Below, piece after piece: positions 47,359-56,186 of a DNA stretch of 64,000 nucleotides (positions within the stretch are counted from its first letter, which is position 1; the number at the start of each line of letters is the position of its first letter). The notes under the pieces were generated by a model that did no database searches, had not been told where the DNA came from, and worked only from the letters and a program-made list of their open reading frames with translations. A program made the position numbers and the translations under genes. Source of the DNA: Pseudomonas sp. Root562 (GTDB lineage: Bacteria; Pseudomonadota; Gammaproteobacteria; Pseudomonadales; Pseudomonadaceae); assembly GCF_001427125.1 (NCBI RefSeq), contig NZ_LMGK01000007.1, positions 36,483 through 100,482 on the forward strand. Direction: 5' to 3'.

Positions 47359-49164
47359 TTAGTAGCCCAGGTCGAAGTTCTCTTCTTTCATGTCCATCAG
47401 GTTGTTGGCACCCGAGAGCATGGTTGCAACGTGAGTGCGGGTACGCGGCAGGATGCGCTGGAAGTAGAAACGCGCGGTCTGCAGCTTGGCGGTGTAGAAC
47501 GCCTCTTCGGAAGTGCCGGCAGCCAGTTTTTCCGCAGCCAGGCGCGCCATGTCGGCCCAGAAGTAAGCCAGGCAGGCGTAACCGGAGTACATCAGGTAGT
47601 CCACGGAGGCCGCGCCGACTTCTTCGCGATCTTTCATGGCAGCCATACCGACCTTCATGGTCAGCTCGCCCCATTCCTTGTTCAGTGCAGCCAGCGGAGC
47701 GACGAACTCTTGAACCGCTTCGTTGCCTTCGTTGGTCTGGCAGAACTTGTGGACGATCTTGGTGAAGCCTTTCAGGGCTTCGCCTTGGGTCATCAGCACT
47801 TTACGACCCAGCAGGTCGAGGGCCTGGATACCGGTGGTGCCTTCGTACAGCATCGAAATGCGGCTGTCGCGAACGTTCTGCTCCATGCCCCACTCAGCGA
47901 TGAAACCGTGGCCGCCGTAGATCTGCACGCCGTGGTTGGCCGACTCGAAACCGACTTCGGTCATGAAGGCCTTGGCGATTGGAGTCATGAAGGCCAGCAG
48001 TGCGTCGGCTTTCTTCTTCTCTTCTTCGTCCACGCCATACTTGACGATGTCGACCTGTTTGGCCGTGAAGTAAACCATCGCACGGTTGCCTTCGGCGAAC
48101 GCCTTCATGGTCAACAGCATGCGGCGTACGTCTGGGTGGACGATGATCGGGTCAGCGGCTTTGTCCGGCGCTTTCGGGCCAGTCAGCGAGCGCATTTGCA
48201 GACGGTCGCGAGCGTATTTCAGACCGCCCTGGAAGCCGATCTCGGCGTGTGCCAGACCTTGCAGCGCAGTGCCCAGGCGTGCGGTGTTCATGAAGGTGAA
48301 CATGCAGTTCAGGCCTTTGTTCGCCGGGCCGATCAGGTAACCGGTGGCCGCGTCGAAGTTCATCACGCAAGTGGCGTTGCCATGGATGCCCATCTTGTGT
48401 TCCAGGGAACCACAGGACACGGCGTTACGCGCACCGATCGAACCGTCTGCGTTCGGCAGGAATTTCGGCACGATGAACAGCGAGATGCCTTTGGTGCCAG
48501 CCGGAGCATCCGGCAGGCGGGCCAGCACGATGTGGACGATGTTGTCGGCCATGTCGTGTTCACCGGCCGAGATGAAGATCTTGGTGCCGGAGACTTTGTA
48601 GGAACCGTCGGCCTGAGGTTCGGCCTTGGTGCGCAGCATGCCCAGGTCGGTGCCACAGTGCGGCTCGGTCAGGCACATGGTGCCGGTCCACTCGCCGGAA
48701 ACCAGTTTGGTCAGGTAGGCCTCTTGCTGCTCTGGGGTGCCGTGCTCGGAGATGGTGTTCATCGCACCGTGCGACAGGCCCGGGTACATGCCCCACGACC
48801 AGTTGGCCTCGCCAACCATTTCGCTGACAGCCAGACCCAGAGATTCCGGCAGGCCCTGGCCGCCGTGTTCTACGTCATGGGCCAGGCTTGGCCAGCCGCC
48901 TTCGACAAATTGCTTGTAGGCCTCTTTGAAGCCAGTCGGGGTCTTAACGCCGGACTCGCTCCAGGTGCAGCCTTCGGTATCACCCACACGGTTCAGCGGA
49001 GCCAGTACCTGCTCACAAAACTTGGCGCCTTCTTCGAGAATGGCGTCAACCATGTCCGGAGTTGCGTCCGCGCAAGCCGGAAGGCTCTGATAGTGCGCTT
49101 CGTAGCCGAGCAGTTCGTCACGTACGAAGCGAATATCACGCAAGGGGGCCTTGTAGTCAGGCAT
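47359..49164 (-). CDS. Acyl-CoA dehydrogenase, FadE type (copy 3), PsrA-type promoter
   Basis: A 601-residue acyl-CoA dehydrogenase starting [19 protein letters not shown], with [29 protein letters not shown] and catalytic Glu in [17 protein letters not shown]. It is the only copy with an obvious fatty-acid-type operator: tandem CAAAC/GTTTG boxes at 49226-49252. It probably corresponds to PA0508-type FadE in P. aeruginosa. Codon use is strongly biased to common codons compared with copy 2, suggesting high expression. It ends at a strong terminator. Confidence 0.93.
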   Translation of the reverse strand: MPDYKAPLRDIRFVRDELLGYEAHYQSLPACADATPDMVDAILEEGAKFCEQVLAPLNRVGDTEGCTWSESGVKTPTGFKEAYKQFVEGGWPSLAHDVEHGGQGLPESLGLAVSEMVGEANWSWGMYPGLSHGAMNTISEHGTPEQQEAYLTKLVSGEWTGTMCLTEPHCGTDLGMLRTKAEPQADGSYKVSGTKIFISAGEHDMADNIVHIVLARLPDAPAGTKGISLFIVPKFLPNADGSIGARNAVSCGSLEHKMGIHGNATCVMNFDAATGYLIGPANKGLNCMFTFMNTARLGTALQGLAHAEIGFQGGLKYARDRLQMRSLTGPKAPDKAADPIIVHPDVRRMLLTMKAFAEGNRAMVYFTAKQVDIVKYGVDEEEKKKADALLAFMTPIAKAFMTEVGFESANHGVQIYGGHGFIAEWGMEQNVRDSRISMLYEGTTGIQALDLLGRKVLMTQGEALKGFTKIVHKFCQTNEGNEAVQEFVAPLAALNKEWGELTMKVGMAAMKDREEVGAASVDYLMYSGYACLAYFWADMARLAAEKLAAGTSEEAFYTAKLQTARFYFQRILPRTRTHVATMLSGANNLMDMKEENFDLGY

Positions 49165-49225
49165 AGCGATAAACCTCTGCTGATGTAACCGGGAATGAAC
49201 GACCGTGTTGATTTGTTGTGACGGT

Positions 49226-49252
49226 CAAACAGTTGTTTGAAACATACGTTTA
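49226..49252 (-). promoter_or_regulatory. Tandem PsrA-like operators before acyl-CoA dehydrogenase copy 3
   Basis: CAAAC-AGTT-GTTTG (49226-49239) matches the PsrA consensus (G/C)AAAC-N2-4-GTTT(G/C) exactly, and GAAAC-ATAC-GTTTA (49239-49252) overlaps it as a second near-match. They lie 62 bases upstream of the start. PsrA is the fatty-acid-responsive repressor of beta-oxidation genes in pseudomonads. Confidence 0.75.
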
Positions 49253-49394
49253 CGCCTAAATCTTGTCAAGCGTCGATCTTTTGCCGTTCGTCATCCGTTA
49301 AGGAAATAGCCGGCATACAGGCTGCGCAGCGCCGCCGCTACAGCAGCACGCAGTGAAGGAAAGATTAGTTTAGGGAGAAGGACTTACGCAGAAA

Positions 49395-49418
49395 AACGCC
49401 GCGAAATATCGCGGCGTT
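49395..49418 (-). terminator. Terminator after the rod/hook-like gene
   Basis: AACGCCGCGA and TCGCGGCGTT pair with loop AATA; on the minus strand TTTTTC follows. It ends the 98-residue protein gene. Confidence 0.85.
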
Positions 49419-49441
49419 GGCAGTGCTGATTCAGCAGGAGA

Positions 49442-49738
49442 TCAGGCGAACGTATCGATCAACGTTCCAAGCACTTCATCGGATGCCTTGGCGACCTTGG
49501 CGCCCAGTTCAACCTGAAATTTGCCCTGAGACATCTCGACCATGTTGCTGGCCAGGTCCGATTGCTGACTGCGGTCGACAGAACGCAGGCGATCGACCTG
49601 GGCATCCGAGGACTGGCTGGTGACCGCACGTTCGATGGTGTTGTTGGCGATCTGGCCCGCGGCTTGATCGACACGGTTCTGCCCTGTCTGAATAGTGCTC
49701 AGACCGGCATAAAAAGCGCTGTTACCTGAGATTTCCAT
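49442..49738 (-). CDS. Small protein resembling fused termini of flagellar rod/hook proteins
   Basis: A 98-residue protein. The N-terminal MEISGNSAFYAGLSTIQTGQ and following NRVDQAAGQIANNT look like the N-terminal helix of FlgB/FlgC/FlgE-type axial proteins (cf. the ANNIANANT motif). The C-terminal SDLASNMVEMSQGKFQVELG and KVAKASDEVLGTLIDTF looks like their C-terminal helix (cf. EMVNMIxAQRxYEAN, TADEMLxTLI). The large central domain of true rod/hook proteins is missing. No flagellar genes are nearby. It resembles the conserved small protein between bioD and the acyl-CoA dehydrogenases in P. aeruginosa (PA0505 position). Function unknown. Confidence 0.72.
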   Translation of the reverse strand: MEISGNSAFYAGLSTIQTGQNRVDQAAGQIANNTIERAVTSQSSDAQVDRLRSVDRSQQSDLASNMVEMSQGKFQVELGAKVAKASDEVLGTLIDTFA

Positions 49739-49845
49739 GGGAGAACTCGTCCTTGCAAAGGATTACCAACACACATTGAAGCAGACCTGCGCAGAAAACG
49801 CCCGACAAAAACCCTAATGGCACTGTGCCTTGTCATAGGCAAATT

Positions 49846-50526
49846 CTAGTCCAGCAGGTCCAGTTGGAGATGTTCCGCCACGGCTTCGGCCGTCACCAGC
49901 TTGAGCTTGGGCACCCGTCCCAGGCAAGGCGCCGGTATGCGCTCGGCCAGGGTCGCGAGGTTTTCCTCCAGGCGCGAAGTCTTCGGGTCGATGATGTTGG
50001 CCACCCAGCCCGCCAGTTGCAAACCGTCCCGGGCAATCGCTTCGGCCGTGAGCAGCGCATGGTTGATGCAGCCCAGGCGCACGCCGACCACCAGGATCAC
50101 GGGCAGACCCAATGCCATCGCCAGATCCGACAGGTTGTCCTGATCCGCCAATGGCACGCGCCAGCCGCCAGCGCCTTCGATCAAGGTGAAATCGGCCTGC
50201 ATATCGAGAATCTGCCGCATCGGCACCGCCAGAGATTGCACAGTCAGCGCGATGCCCGCCTCGCGGGCGGCCAGGTGCGGGGCAATGGCCGGTTCCAGCG
50301 CCACCGGATTGACCTGGGGATAAGTCAACGGCAGCGAACATTCCGCCAACAATGCCAGCGCATCGGCGTTACGCAGCCCCTTGGGTGTCACGGTGCAACC
50401 GGAGGCCACCGGTTTACCGGCTGCGGTGCTCAGGCCGGCAGTTCGAGCGGCATGCAACAGACCTGCGGCCACCGTGGTTTTGCCGACATCGGTGTCGGTA
50501 CCGGTGATGAAATAGGCTGCGCTCAT
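49846..50526 (-). CDS. bioD: Dethiobiotin synthetase BioD
   Basis: BioD closes the ureido ring of dethiobiotin with CO2 and ATP. The 226-residue protein has the P-loop [11 protein letters not shown] at residues 9-19, the substrate Lys and Asp in GKPVASG, and [12 protein letters not shown]. It is the last gene of the bioBFHCD operon and overlaps bioC by four bases (ATGA). No clear terminator follows within the next 100 bases. Confidence 0.96.
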   Translation of the reverse strand: MSAAYFITGTDTDVGKTTVAAGLLHAARTAGLSTAAGKPVASGCTVTPKGLRNADALALLAECSLPLTYPQVNPVALEPAIAPHLAAREAGIALTVQSLAVPMRQILDMQADFTLIEGAGGWRVPLADQDNLSDLAMALGLPVILVVGVRLGCINHALLTAEAIARDGLQLAGWVANIIDPKTSRLEENLATLAERIPAPCLGRVPKLKLVTAEAVAEHLQLDLLD

Positions 50527-51335
50527 AAGGGTTTCTCCAAAACGGCGTACACCACTTGATAAGTCGCCGGCAGGCCCTCGGCCTGACGAAACTGCTCATA
50601 AGCCTCGACCAGCCCCAGTATCCGCGCCCGTCCCGTCAAACCTCCAGGGCGCCCGGGATTGAGGTTGTGCGCGCCCAGGGCCTTGAGTTCATGGGTCAGG
50701 CTGCGCACGTCCGAGTAATGCAATACATGCGCTCGGGTTTCCAGCGTGAGCGGCTGCAAGCCGCTGGCCGCACACAGCTGTTGATAAACAGCGAATTCGC
50801 GGAAGCGGTTGACATGCACCATGCCATCGACCTGACGCCAGCTATCGCGTAACTCGTACAACGTACCCACGCACAGACTAGCAAATGCGAAAACACCGCC
50901 CGGCTTCAGTACGCGGTAAGCCTCGCTGAGTACCGAGGTGAAGTCCGCACACCACTGCACGGCCAGGCTGGAAAAGATCAGATCGCAAGTGGCATCGCGC
51001 AATGGCAGGCGCTCGGCGTCGCCCGCGATGAAATGCGCAGCACCGCCCAAGGGCCGGGCGTGATTGAGCATGCCCTCGGCGATGTCCAGCGCCACCCCGT
51101 GACCGAGCGGGAAGCGTTCGCCCAATGCACGACTGAAATGCCCGGTGCCACAGCCAAGGTCCAGCCATCGCTGCGCAGTGAACGACGCCGGTAACCGGCC
51201 CAGCAATTGATTGCCGACATCTCGCTGCAACTCGGCCACGCTGTCGTAGCTCGCTGCGGCGCGGGAAAAAGAAGCCGCAACCTGGCGTTTGTCGGGCAAG
51301 CCGCCGGGCAGGTTGGGAAGGGATAAATCAGTCAT
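50523..51335 (-). CDS. bioC: Malonyl-ACP O-methyltransferase BioC
   Basis: BioC methylates malonyl-ACP so that the fatty-acid cycle can build the pimeloyl chain. The 270-residue protein has the SAM motif [18 protein letters not shown] and [11 protein letters not shown], then [12 protein letters not shown] as in BioC. ATG 51335 ([11 protein letters not shown]) is inside the end of bioH by eight bases; an in-frame upstream start at 51419 would overlap bioH heavily and is not supported. It overlaps bioD as ATGA. Confidence 0.95.
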   Translation of the reverse strand: MTDLSLPNLPGGLPDKRQVAASFSRAAASYDSVAELQRDVGNQLLGRLPASFTAQRWLDLGCGTGHFSRALGERFPLGHGVALDIAEGMLNHARPLGGAAHFIAGDAERLPLRDATCDLIFSSLAVQWCADFTSVLSEAYRVLKPGGVFAFASLCVGTLYELRDSWRQVDGMVHVNRFREFAVYQQLCAASGLQPLTLETRAHVLHYSDVRSLTHELKALGAHNLNPGRPGGLTGRARILGLVEAYEQFRQAEGLPATYQVVYAVLEKPL

Positions 51336-52059
51336 CGCCGGACTCATGCAAAAAGGCCTGGATCGCCCCCGCCACACCGTGGGGGTCTTCCAGAAGAAAC
51401 GCGTGGCCGGCCTGTTCAATCAGACCGATTTCGACATCCGGGGTTAACGCGAACAGCTCGCCTGCCGCCTCAGCGGGAACCAGACCATCAAGGCCAGCAA
51501 ACAAATGCAACTGCGGGCCGCGAAAGGCCTGCAAGGCGTGACGGGTATCGAGCTGCGCGAGCACTTCCAGACCGCTCAGCAATACCGAGGCCGTCGTATG
51601 TGGCGCCCCGCCGAGCAGCAGCCGCGACAACCCGCGAGGATCTTCGGCACCTTGGGCGCAAAGCAGCGAAAAGCGTTTCAATGTCGTGCGCGGGTCCGCC
51701 CTGCAACCTGCCAGAAACGCATCGAAGGTTTCACCGGGCATCGCGCTCGGCCACTGGTCATGGGCGACAAAACAAGGGTTGCTCGCCAGCGTCAGCAGAC
51801 CACAACAACGATCACCACGACGCGCCGCCAATTCGGAGGCGAGCATGCCTCCCAGGGACCAGCCGCCAAGCCAGGCATCCTGGGGCAACATCGAATCGAG
51901 TTCATCGAGCCATTCTTCAAGGTCGCTGGATACCAGCTCCGGCAGTGGCTCGATTTCCACCCGCAGATGTTCATCCAGGCCTTGCAAGGCGGCCGCCAGC
52001 GGCTCCAGCGGCGAAACGCCAAGGCCCCAGCCAGGCAGCAGAATCAGTCGATCACGCAT
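51328..52059 (-). CDS. bioH: Pimeloyl-ACP methyl ester esterase BioH
   Basis: BioH removes the methyl group from pimeloyl-ACP methyl ester, ending chain elongation. The 243-residue alpha/beta hydrolase has LLPGWGLG (oxyanion loop), the nucleophile Ser in [10 protein letters not shown], Asp in [12 protein letters not shown] and His in [12 protein letters not shown]. It overlaps bioF upstream and bioC downstream by eight bases each, so the central operon is tightly packed. Confidence 0.94.
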   Translation of the reverse strand: MRDRLILLPGWGLGVSPLEPLAAALQGLDEHLRVEIEPLPELVSSDLEEWLDELDSMLPQDAWLGGWSLGGMLASELAARRGDRCCGLLTLASNPCFVAHDQWPSAMPGETFDAFLAGCRADPRTTLKRFSLLCAQGAEDPRGLSRLLLGGAPHTTASVLLSGLEVLAQLDTRHALQAFRGPQLHLFAGLDGLVPAEAAGELFALTPDVEIGLIEQAGHAFLLEDPHGVAGAIQAFLHESGDD

Positions 52060-53230
52060 GGCTTGGCTCCGGTCCCAGTTGTTCGAAACAATCGGCCAGT
52101 CCTTCTAACAATAGCTGCACTTGCGACTCGCTATGGGCGGCGCTCAGGGTCACACGCAAACGGGCGCTGCCGGCGGGCACGGTCGGTGGACGAATGGCGG
52201 TCACCATCAGCCCGCGCTCGCGCAACATCTGCGACAAACGCACCGCCCTGGCGGCGTCGCCGATCATGATCGGCTGGATCGGTGTGAAACTGTCCATCAG
52301 CTGCAGGCCAATCTGCTCGGCGCCTTGACGGAACTGGCGGATCAGCGCTTGCAGATGCTCACGGCGCCAATGTTCGCTGCGCAACAGTTCAAGACTTTTG
52401 AGTGTGGCGCAGGCCAGTGCGGGCGGCTGGCTGGTGGTGTAAATGTAGGGGCGGGCAAACTGAATCAGGCTTTCGATCAGCTCTTCACTGCCGGCGACAA
52501 ATGCCCCCGCCGTGCCGAATGCCTTGCCGAGGGTGCCGACCAGTACCGGCACTTCTTCCATACTCAGGCCGAAATGCTCGACGACGCCGCCGCCATTGGC
52601 GCCTAGCGGACCGAAACCATGCGCATCATCGACCATCAACCATGCGCCCTTGGCCTTGGCTTGCCGGGCCAGCGCCGGCAGGTCGGCGATGTCGCCGTCC
52701 ATGCTGAACACGCCATCGGTGACCACCAGGGTATTGCCGCTGGCTTTCTCAAGCCGAGTAGCCAGGCTCGCGGCATCGTTATGCAGATAACGGCTGAACC
52801 GTGCGCCCGACAACAGTCCCGCGTCCAGTAATGAAGCATGGTTGAGTCGGTCTTCCAGCACCGTGTCCCCCTGCCCCACCAGCGCGGTCACCGCGCCAAG
52901 GTTGGCCATGTAACCGGTGGTGAACAGCAATGCGCGTGGGCGACCGGTCAGATCGGCGAGTGCTTCTTCCAGCGCGTGATGCGGGCCACTGTGGCCGATG
53001 ACCAGGTGCGATGCTCCGCCGCCGACGCCCCATTTCAAGGCGCCGGCGCGCCAGGCTTCGATCACGTGCGGGTGATTGGCCAGGCCCAGGTAATCGTTGT
53101 TACAGAACGCCAGCAGCGGCTGACCATCGACCACCACTTGCGGGCCTTGCGGGCTTTCGAGCAGCGGACGCTGGCGATAGAGGTTTTCGGCACGACGGGC
53201 AGCCAGGCGTGCGGCGAGATCGAAAGACAT
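52052..53230 (-). CDS. bioF: 8-amino-7-oxononanoate synthase BioF
   Basis: BioF condenses pimeloyl-ACP with alanine to give KAPA. The 392-residue PLP enzyme has [23 protein letters not shown], the PLP-lysine segment [13 protein letters not shown] and [16 protein letters not shown] 53230 ([13 protein letters not shown]) matches the family start. It is separated from bioB by 175 bases that hold a long REP hairpin, the only loose spacing in the operon. Confidence 0.96.
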   Translation of the reverse strand: MSFDLAARLAARRAENLYRQRPLLESPQGPQVVVDGQPLLAFCNNDYLGLANHPHVIEAWRAGALKWGVGGGASHLVIGHSGPHHALEEALADLTGRPRALLFTTGYMANLGAVTALVGQGDTVLEDRLNHASLLDAGLLSGARFSRYLHNDAASLATRLEKASGNTLVVTDGVFSMDGDIADLPALARQAKAKGAWLMVDDAHGFGPLGANGGGVVEHFGLSMEEVPVLVGTLGKAFGTAGAFVAGSEELIESLIQFARPYIYTTSQPPALACATLKSLELLRSEHWRREHLQALIRQFRQGAEQIGLQLMDSFTPIQPIMIGDAARAVRLSQMLRERGLMVTAIRPPTVPAGSARLRVTLSAAHSESQVQLLLEGLADCFEQLGPEPSHA

Positions 53231-53275
53231 GCAGGCCTCGGGCAATCAAAGCACCAATATTAGGGTGAACACAGA

Positions 53276-53371
53276 CCCTGTGGGAGCGGGCTTGCCCGCG
53301 ATAGCGATCTTCCAGTCGACATCCTTTTTGAATGTGACTGCGCGATCGCGGGCAAGCCCGCTCCCACAGGG
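53276..53371. repeat. REP-type inverted repeat between bioB and bioF
   Basis: CCCTGTGGGAGCGGGCTTGC (arm 53276-53302) and its exact reverse complement (53345-53371) are 27-bp arms around a 42-base loop. It may reduce or protect transcripts downstream of bioB. Confidence 0.9.
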
Positions 53372-53405
53372 TTCAGCGTTCCAGCCAATCAAAATTGCGA
53401 AGCGC

Positions 53406-54461
53406 TTAAACCGCCGCGTTATAGAACTGCTCGCTGCTCTTCTGCTCCACCAATGCCTGTTCGATCGCCGCCTGATGCACTTCGTCAGCGTGCTCTTCGC
53501 GGGCTTCCGGCAGGATGCCCAGACGCGAGAACAGCTGCATGTCTTTGTCGGCCTGCGGGTTGGCGGTGGTCAGCAGTTTTTCACCGTAGAAAATCGAGTT
53601 GGCGCCGGCGAAGAACGCCAGGGCCTGCATCTGCTCGTTCATCGCTTCGCGGCCGGCGGACAGGCGCACGTGGGATTGCGGCATCAGGATCCGCGCAACC
53701 GCGAGCATACGGATGAAGTCGAACGGGTCGATGTCCTCGGCGTTTTCCAGTGGTGTACCGGCGACTTTCACCAGCATGTTGATCGGCACCGATTCCGGAT
53801 GCTCCGGCAGGTTGGCCAACTGGATCAGCAGGTTGGCGCGATCATCGAGGGACTCGCCCATGCCGAGGATGCCGCCCGAGCAGATCTTCATCCCTGAATC
53901 ACGCACGTAGGCCAGGGTTTGCAGGCGCTCGCTGTAGGTGCGGGTGGTGATGATGCTGCCGTAGAACTCGGGGGATGTATCGAGGTTGTGGTTGTAGTAA
54001 TCCAGACCGGCCTTGGCCAGCGCTTCGGTCTGCTCCTGATCGAGGCGACCCAGGGTCATGCAGGTTTCCAGACCCAGCGCTTTCACGCCTTCCACCATTT
54101 TCAATACGTAAGGCATGTCTTTGGCCGATGGATGTTTCCACGCGGCGCCCATGCAAAAGCGGGTCGAGCCGATGGCTTTGGCGCGAGCGGCCTCTTCGAG
54201 GACCTTCTGCACTTCCATCAGTTTTTCTTTTTCCAGGCCGGTGTTGTAGTGACCGGACTGTGGACAATATTTGCAATCTTCCGGGCAAGCACCGGTCTTG
54301 ATCGACAACAGGGTCGACACCTGGACGCGATTGGCGTCGAAATGCGCGCGGTGCACCGTCTGCGCCTGGAACAGCAGGTCATTGAAGGGTTGAACGAAGA
54401 GTGCTTTGACTTCGGCCAAAGTCCAGTCATGACGCAGGGTTGCAGTGGTGCTGGCGCTCAT
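53406..54461 (-). CDS. bioB: Biotin synthase BioB
   Basis: BioB inserts sulfur into dethiobiotin using two iron-sulfur clusters. The 351-residue radical-SAM protein has the cluster triad Cys59-Cys63-Cys66 (CPEDCKYC), [24 protein letters not shown] and [14 protein letters not shown] 54461 ([13 protein letters not shown]) is preceded by AAAGGAAA; upstream in-frame starts lack homology. It leads the operon and is controlled by a BirA-type operator 98-128 bases upstream. Confidence 0.96.
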   Translation of the reverse strand: MSASTTATLRHDWTLAEVKALFVQPFNDLLFQAQTVHRAHFDANRVQVSTLLSIKTGACPEDCKYCPQSGHYNTGLEKEKLMEVQKVLEEAARAKAIGSTRFCMGAAWKHPSAKDMPYVLKMVEGVKALGLETCMTLGRLDQEQTEALAKAGLDYYNHNLDTSPEFYGSIITTRTYSERLQTLAYVRDSGMKICSGGILGMGESLDDRANLLIQLANLPEHPESVPINMLVKVAGTPLENAEDIDPFDFIRMLAVARILMPQSHVRLSAGREAMNEQMQALAFFAGANSIFYGEKLLTTANPQADKDMQLFSRLGILPEAREEHADEVHQAAIEQALVEQKSSEQFYNAAV

Positions 54462-54537
54462 GGGCGTTTCCTTTGTTTTATGCTGGGCAAGCGACTGGGG
54501 ACGGAATACCCACAGGCGCAACACGGATGTTCGGCAT

Positions 54538-54589
54538 ATTTAAGGAAGAGCAATGCGCTGTCAACCACGACACGAAAGACAGGTTTACA
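54538..54589 (-). promoter_or_regulatory. bioB promoter with embedded BirA-type operator
   Basis: TGTCAACC (54559-54566) and GGTTTACA (54582-54589) are separated by 15 bases and match the BirA operator TGTAAACC-N15-GGTTTACA with one mismatch. Read on the minus strand, the mismatch creates a perfect -35 hexamer TTGACA (54559-54564), with TTAAAT/TAAATA as -10 about 16 bases further (54538-54543). BirA bound with biotin would therefore cover the bioB -35. Confidence 0.82.
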
Positions 54590-55293
54590 TCTGGTTAAAA
54601 AACAAACAATCTTGTTTGTTGTGTGATGAATTGGCCGATGGGGCCGCGCCCATCTGCATGGCCTGCGAAACCGAGTTACCCTGGCTCGGCGATCACTGCC
54701 TGAGTTGCGCACTGCCGTTGCCCGCGGCCGGCCTGACGTGCGGCCAATGCCTGAAACAGCCACCGGCCTTCGAAAAAGTCGTTGCGCCATGGACCTACAG
54801 TTTTCCAGTAGACAGCCTGATTACCCGTTTCAAGCACAGCGCCAAGTGGCCGTTTGGCCACTTGCTCGCCGAACTGCTCACCCAGGCGCTGCAACATCGT
54901 TTCGCCGATGATCTGCCGGTTCCCGATGCATTGGTGCCTGTGCCACTGGCCCCCAGACGCTTGCGCCAACGCGGATTCAATCAGGCGGCAATGCTGGCTC
55001 GCTGGTTGAGCGTTCACCTCGGTTTGCCTTCCGATGAGCGGCTGCTGTCGAGGCCTCAAGACACCAGTGCCCAACAGAATTTGAACGCGGTGGCGCGCAA
55101 GATGAACTTGCGCCACGCTTTCGTTCTGACGCCCGGCGGGTCGGTGAAGGGTCGTCACTTGGCGCTGGTGGACGATGTGCTGACAACCGGCGCCACTGCG
55201 CAAGCATTGGCTCGTCTGCTGATGGACGCCGGTGCCGCACGGGTCGATGTCTATTGCCTGGCCCGCACGCCCAAACCGGGGGACGCGCCTTGA
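54553..55293 (+). CDS. comF: ComF family phosphoribosyltransferase-like protein
   Basis: A 246-residue ComF/GntX-type protein linked to DNA uptake. N-terminal zinc-ribbon cysteines are CLLCDE, CMACE, CLSC and CGQC (residues 21-68); the C-terminal half is a PRTase fold with PRPP loop LVDDVLTTGATAQAL near residue 205 and VPVPLAPRRLRQRGFNQA. ATG 54553 has AAGGAAGAG upstream, but the BirA-type operator of bioB lies on its first codons, so biotin status might also affect comF. The start could be later. Confidence 0.88.
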   Translation: MRCQPRHERQVYIWLKNKQSCLLCDELADGAAPICMACETELPWLGDHCLSCALPLPAAGLTCGQCLKQPPAFEKVVAPWTYSFPVDSLITRFKHSAKWPFGHLLAELLTQALQHRFADDLPVPDALVPVPLAPRRLRQRGFNQAAMLARWLSVHLGLPSDERLLSRPQDTSAQQNLNAVARKMNLRHAFVLTPGGSVKGRHLALVDDVLTTGATAQALARLLMDAGAARVDVYCLARTPKPGDAP

Positions 55294-55355
55294 CTTGACT
55301 CGTACGTCCTTAGCAGCCAACGTCCTTTCCATCGTCACAACCCAAAGCGTCTGCC

Positions 55356-56120
55356 ATGTCCTTGCCCAGTTTGTTGTCCCAGCACATTGTCCGCCGTCCG
55401 CAGCGCATCGCCCTGCTGCAACACATCGCTGAACAGGGTTCGATCACCCGTGCCGCAAAAAGCGCGGGGCTGAGCTACAAGGCAGCCTGGGATGCCATCG
55501 ATGAGCTGAACAACCTCGCGCAAAAGCCGTTGGTGGAGCGCAGTGTCGGTGGCAAGGGCGGTGGCGGCGCCAAACTGTCCAGCGAGGGCGAGCGGGTATT
55601 GCGCCTGTATCAGAAATTGCAGGCGTTACAGGCTCAGGTGCTGGAAGCCGCTGAAGACGCCAGCGACCTGGACCTGCTCGGTCGCCTGATGTTGCGCACC
55701 AGTGCGCGCAACCAACTGCATGGTACGGTCGCCGCAATCGAGCCGCAGGGGCGAAACGACCTGATTCGCCTGGCAATGGCTGAACACCTGGTCATCGAAG
55801 CACAAATCACCCACGACAGTACCGAACGACTGGAGCTGCAAATCGGTACCGAAGTCGTCGCGTTGATCAAGGCCGGTTGGCTTGATCTGATGGCGATCGA
55901 CTCTGGCGAAACGCCAGGCAACAATTGCTTGAACGGCATTATCGACAAGATCCTGGATGCAGACGACGGCCCCAGCGAAGTACGTATCTCCCTGCCCAAC
56001 GGCTTGACCCTGTGTGCCTTGGCCGAACCCGGGCATTTGCAGTCCCAGGGACTTGGCAACGGCACGCCCGTGCGCGTCGAGTTTTCGCCGTCCCGGGTTC
56101 TGCTGGGCACTCCTTTGTAA
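55356..56120 (+). CDS. modE: ModE-type molybdate-responsive regulator
   Basis: A 254-residue protein with an N-terminal winged helix (RIALLQHIAEQGSITRAAKS, then SYKAAWDAIDELNNLAQKPL and GGKGGGGAKLS) and two C-terminal TOBE/MOP-like domains (LMLRTSARNQLHGTVAAIEP; HLVIEAQITHDSTERLELQI) that bind molybdate or tungstate. In known systems ModE represses the molybdate transporter genes; modABC is not seen in this window. The gene stands alone between comF and phoX. Confidence 0.9.
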   Translation: MSLPSLLSQHIVRRPQRIALLQHIAEQGSITRAAKSAGLSYKAAWDAIDELNNLAQKPLVERSVGGKGGGGAKLSSEGERVLRLYQKLQALQAQVLEAAEDASDLDLLGRLMLRTSARNQLHGTVAAIEPQGRNDLIRLAMAEHLVIEAQITHDSTERLELQIGTEVVALIKAGWLDLMAIDSGETPGNNCLNGIIDKILDADDGPSEVRISLPNGLTLCALAEPGHLQSQGLGNGTPVRVEFSPSRVLLGTPL

Positions 56121-56186
56121 ACGCGCTGCAACAAAATCTTCATCACTGATCACTAAGGTGACTGCAAAAACCGCAGGGAGCCTGAT

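Noticed and set aside
56121..56186. A Pho box before phoX
   Set aside because: No two direct CTGTCAT-like repeats with the right spacing could be read; TCATCACTGATCAC is too far from consensus.
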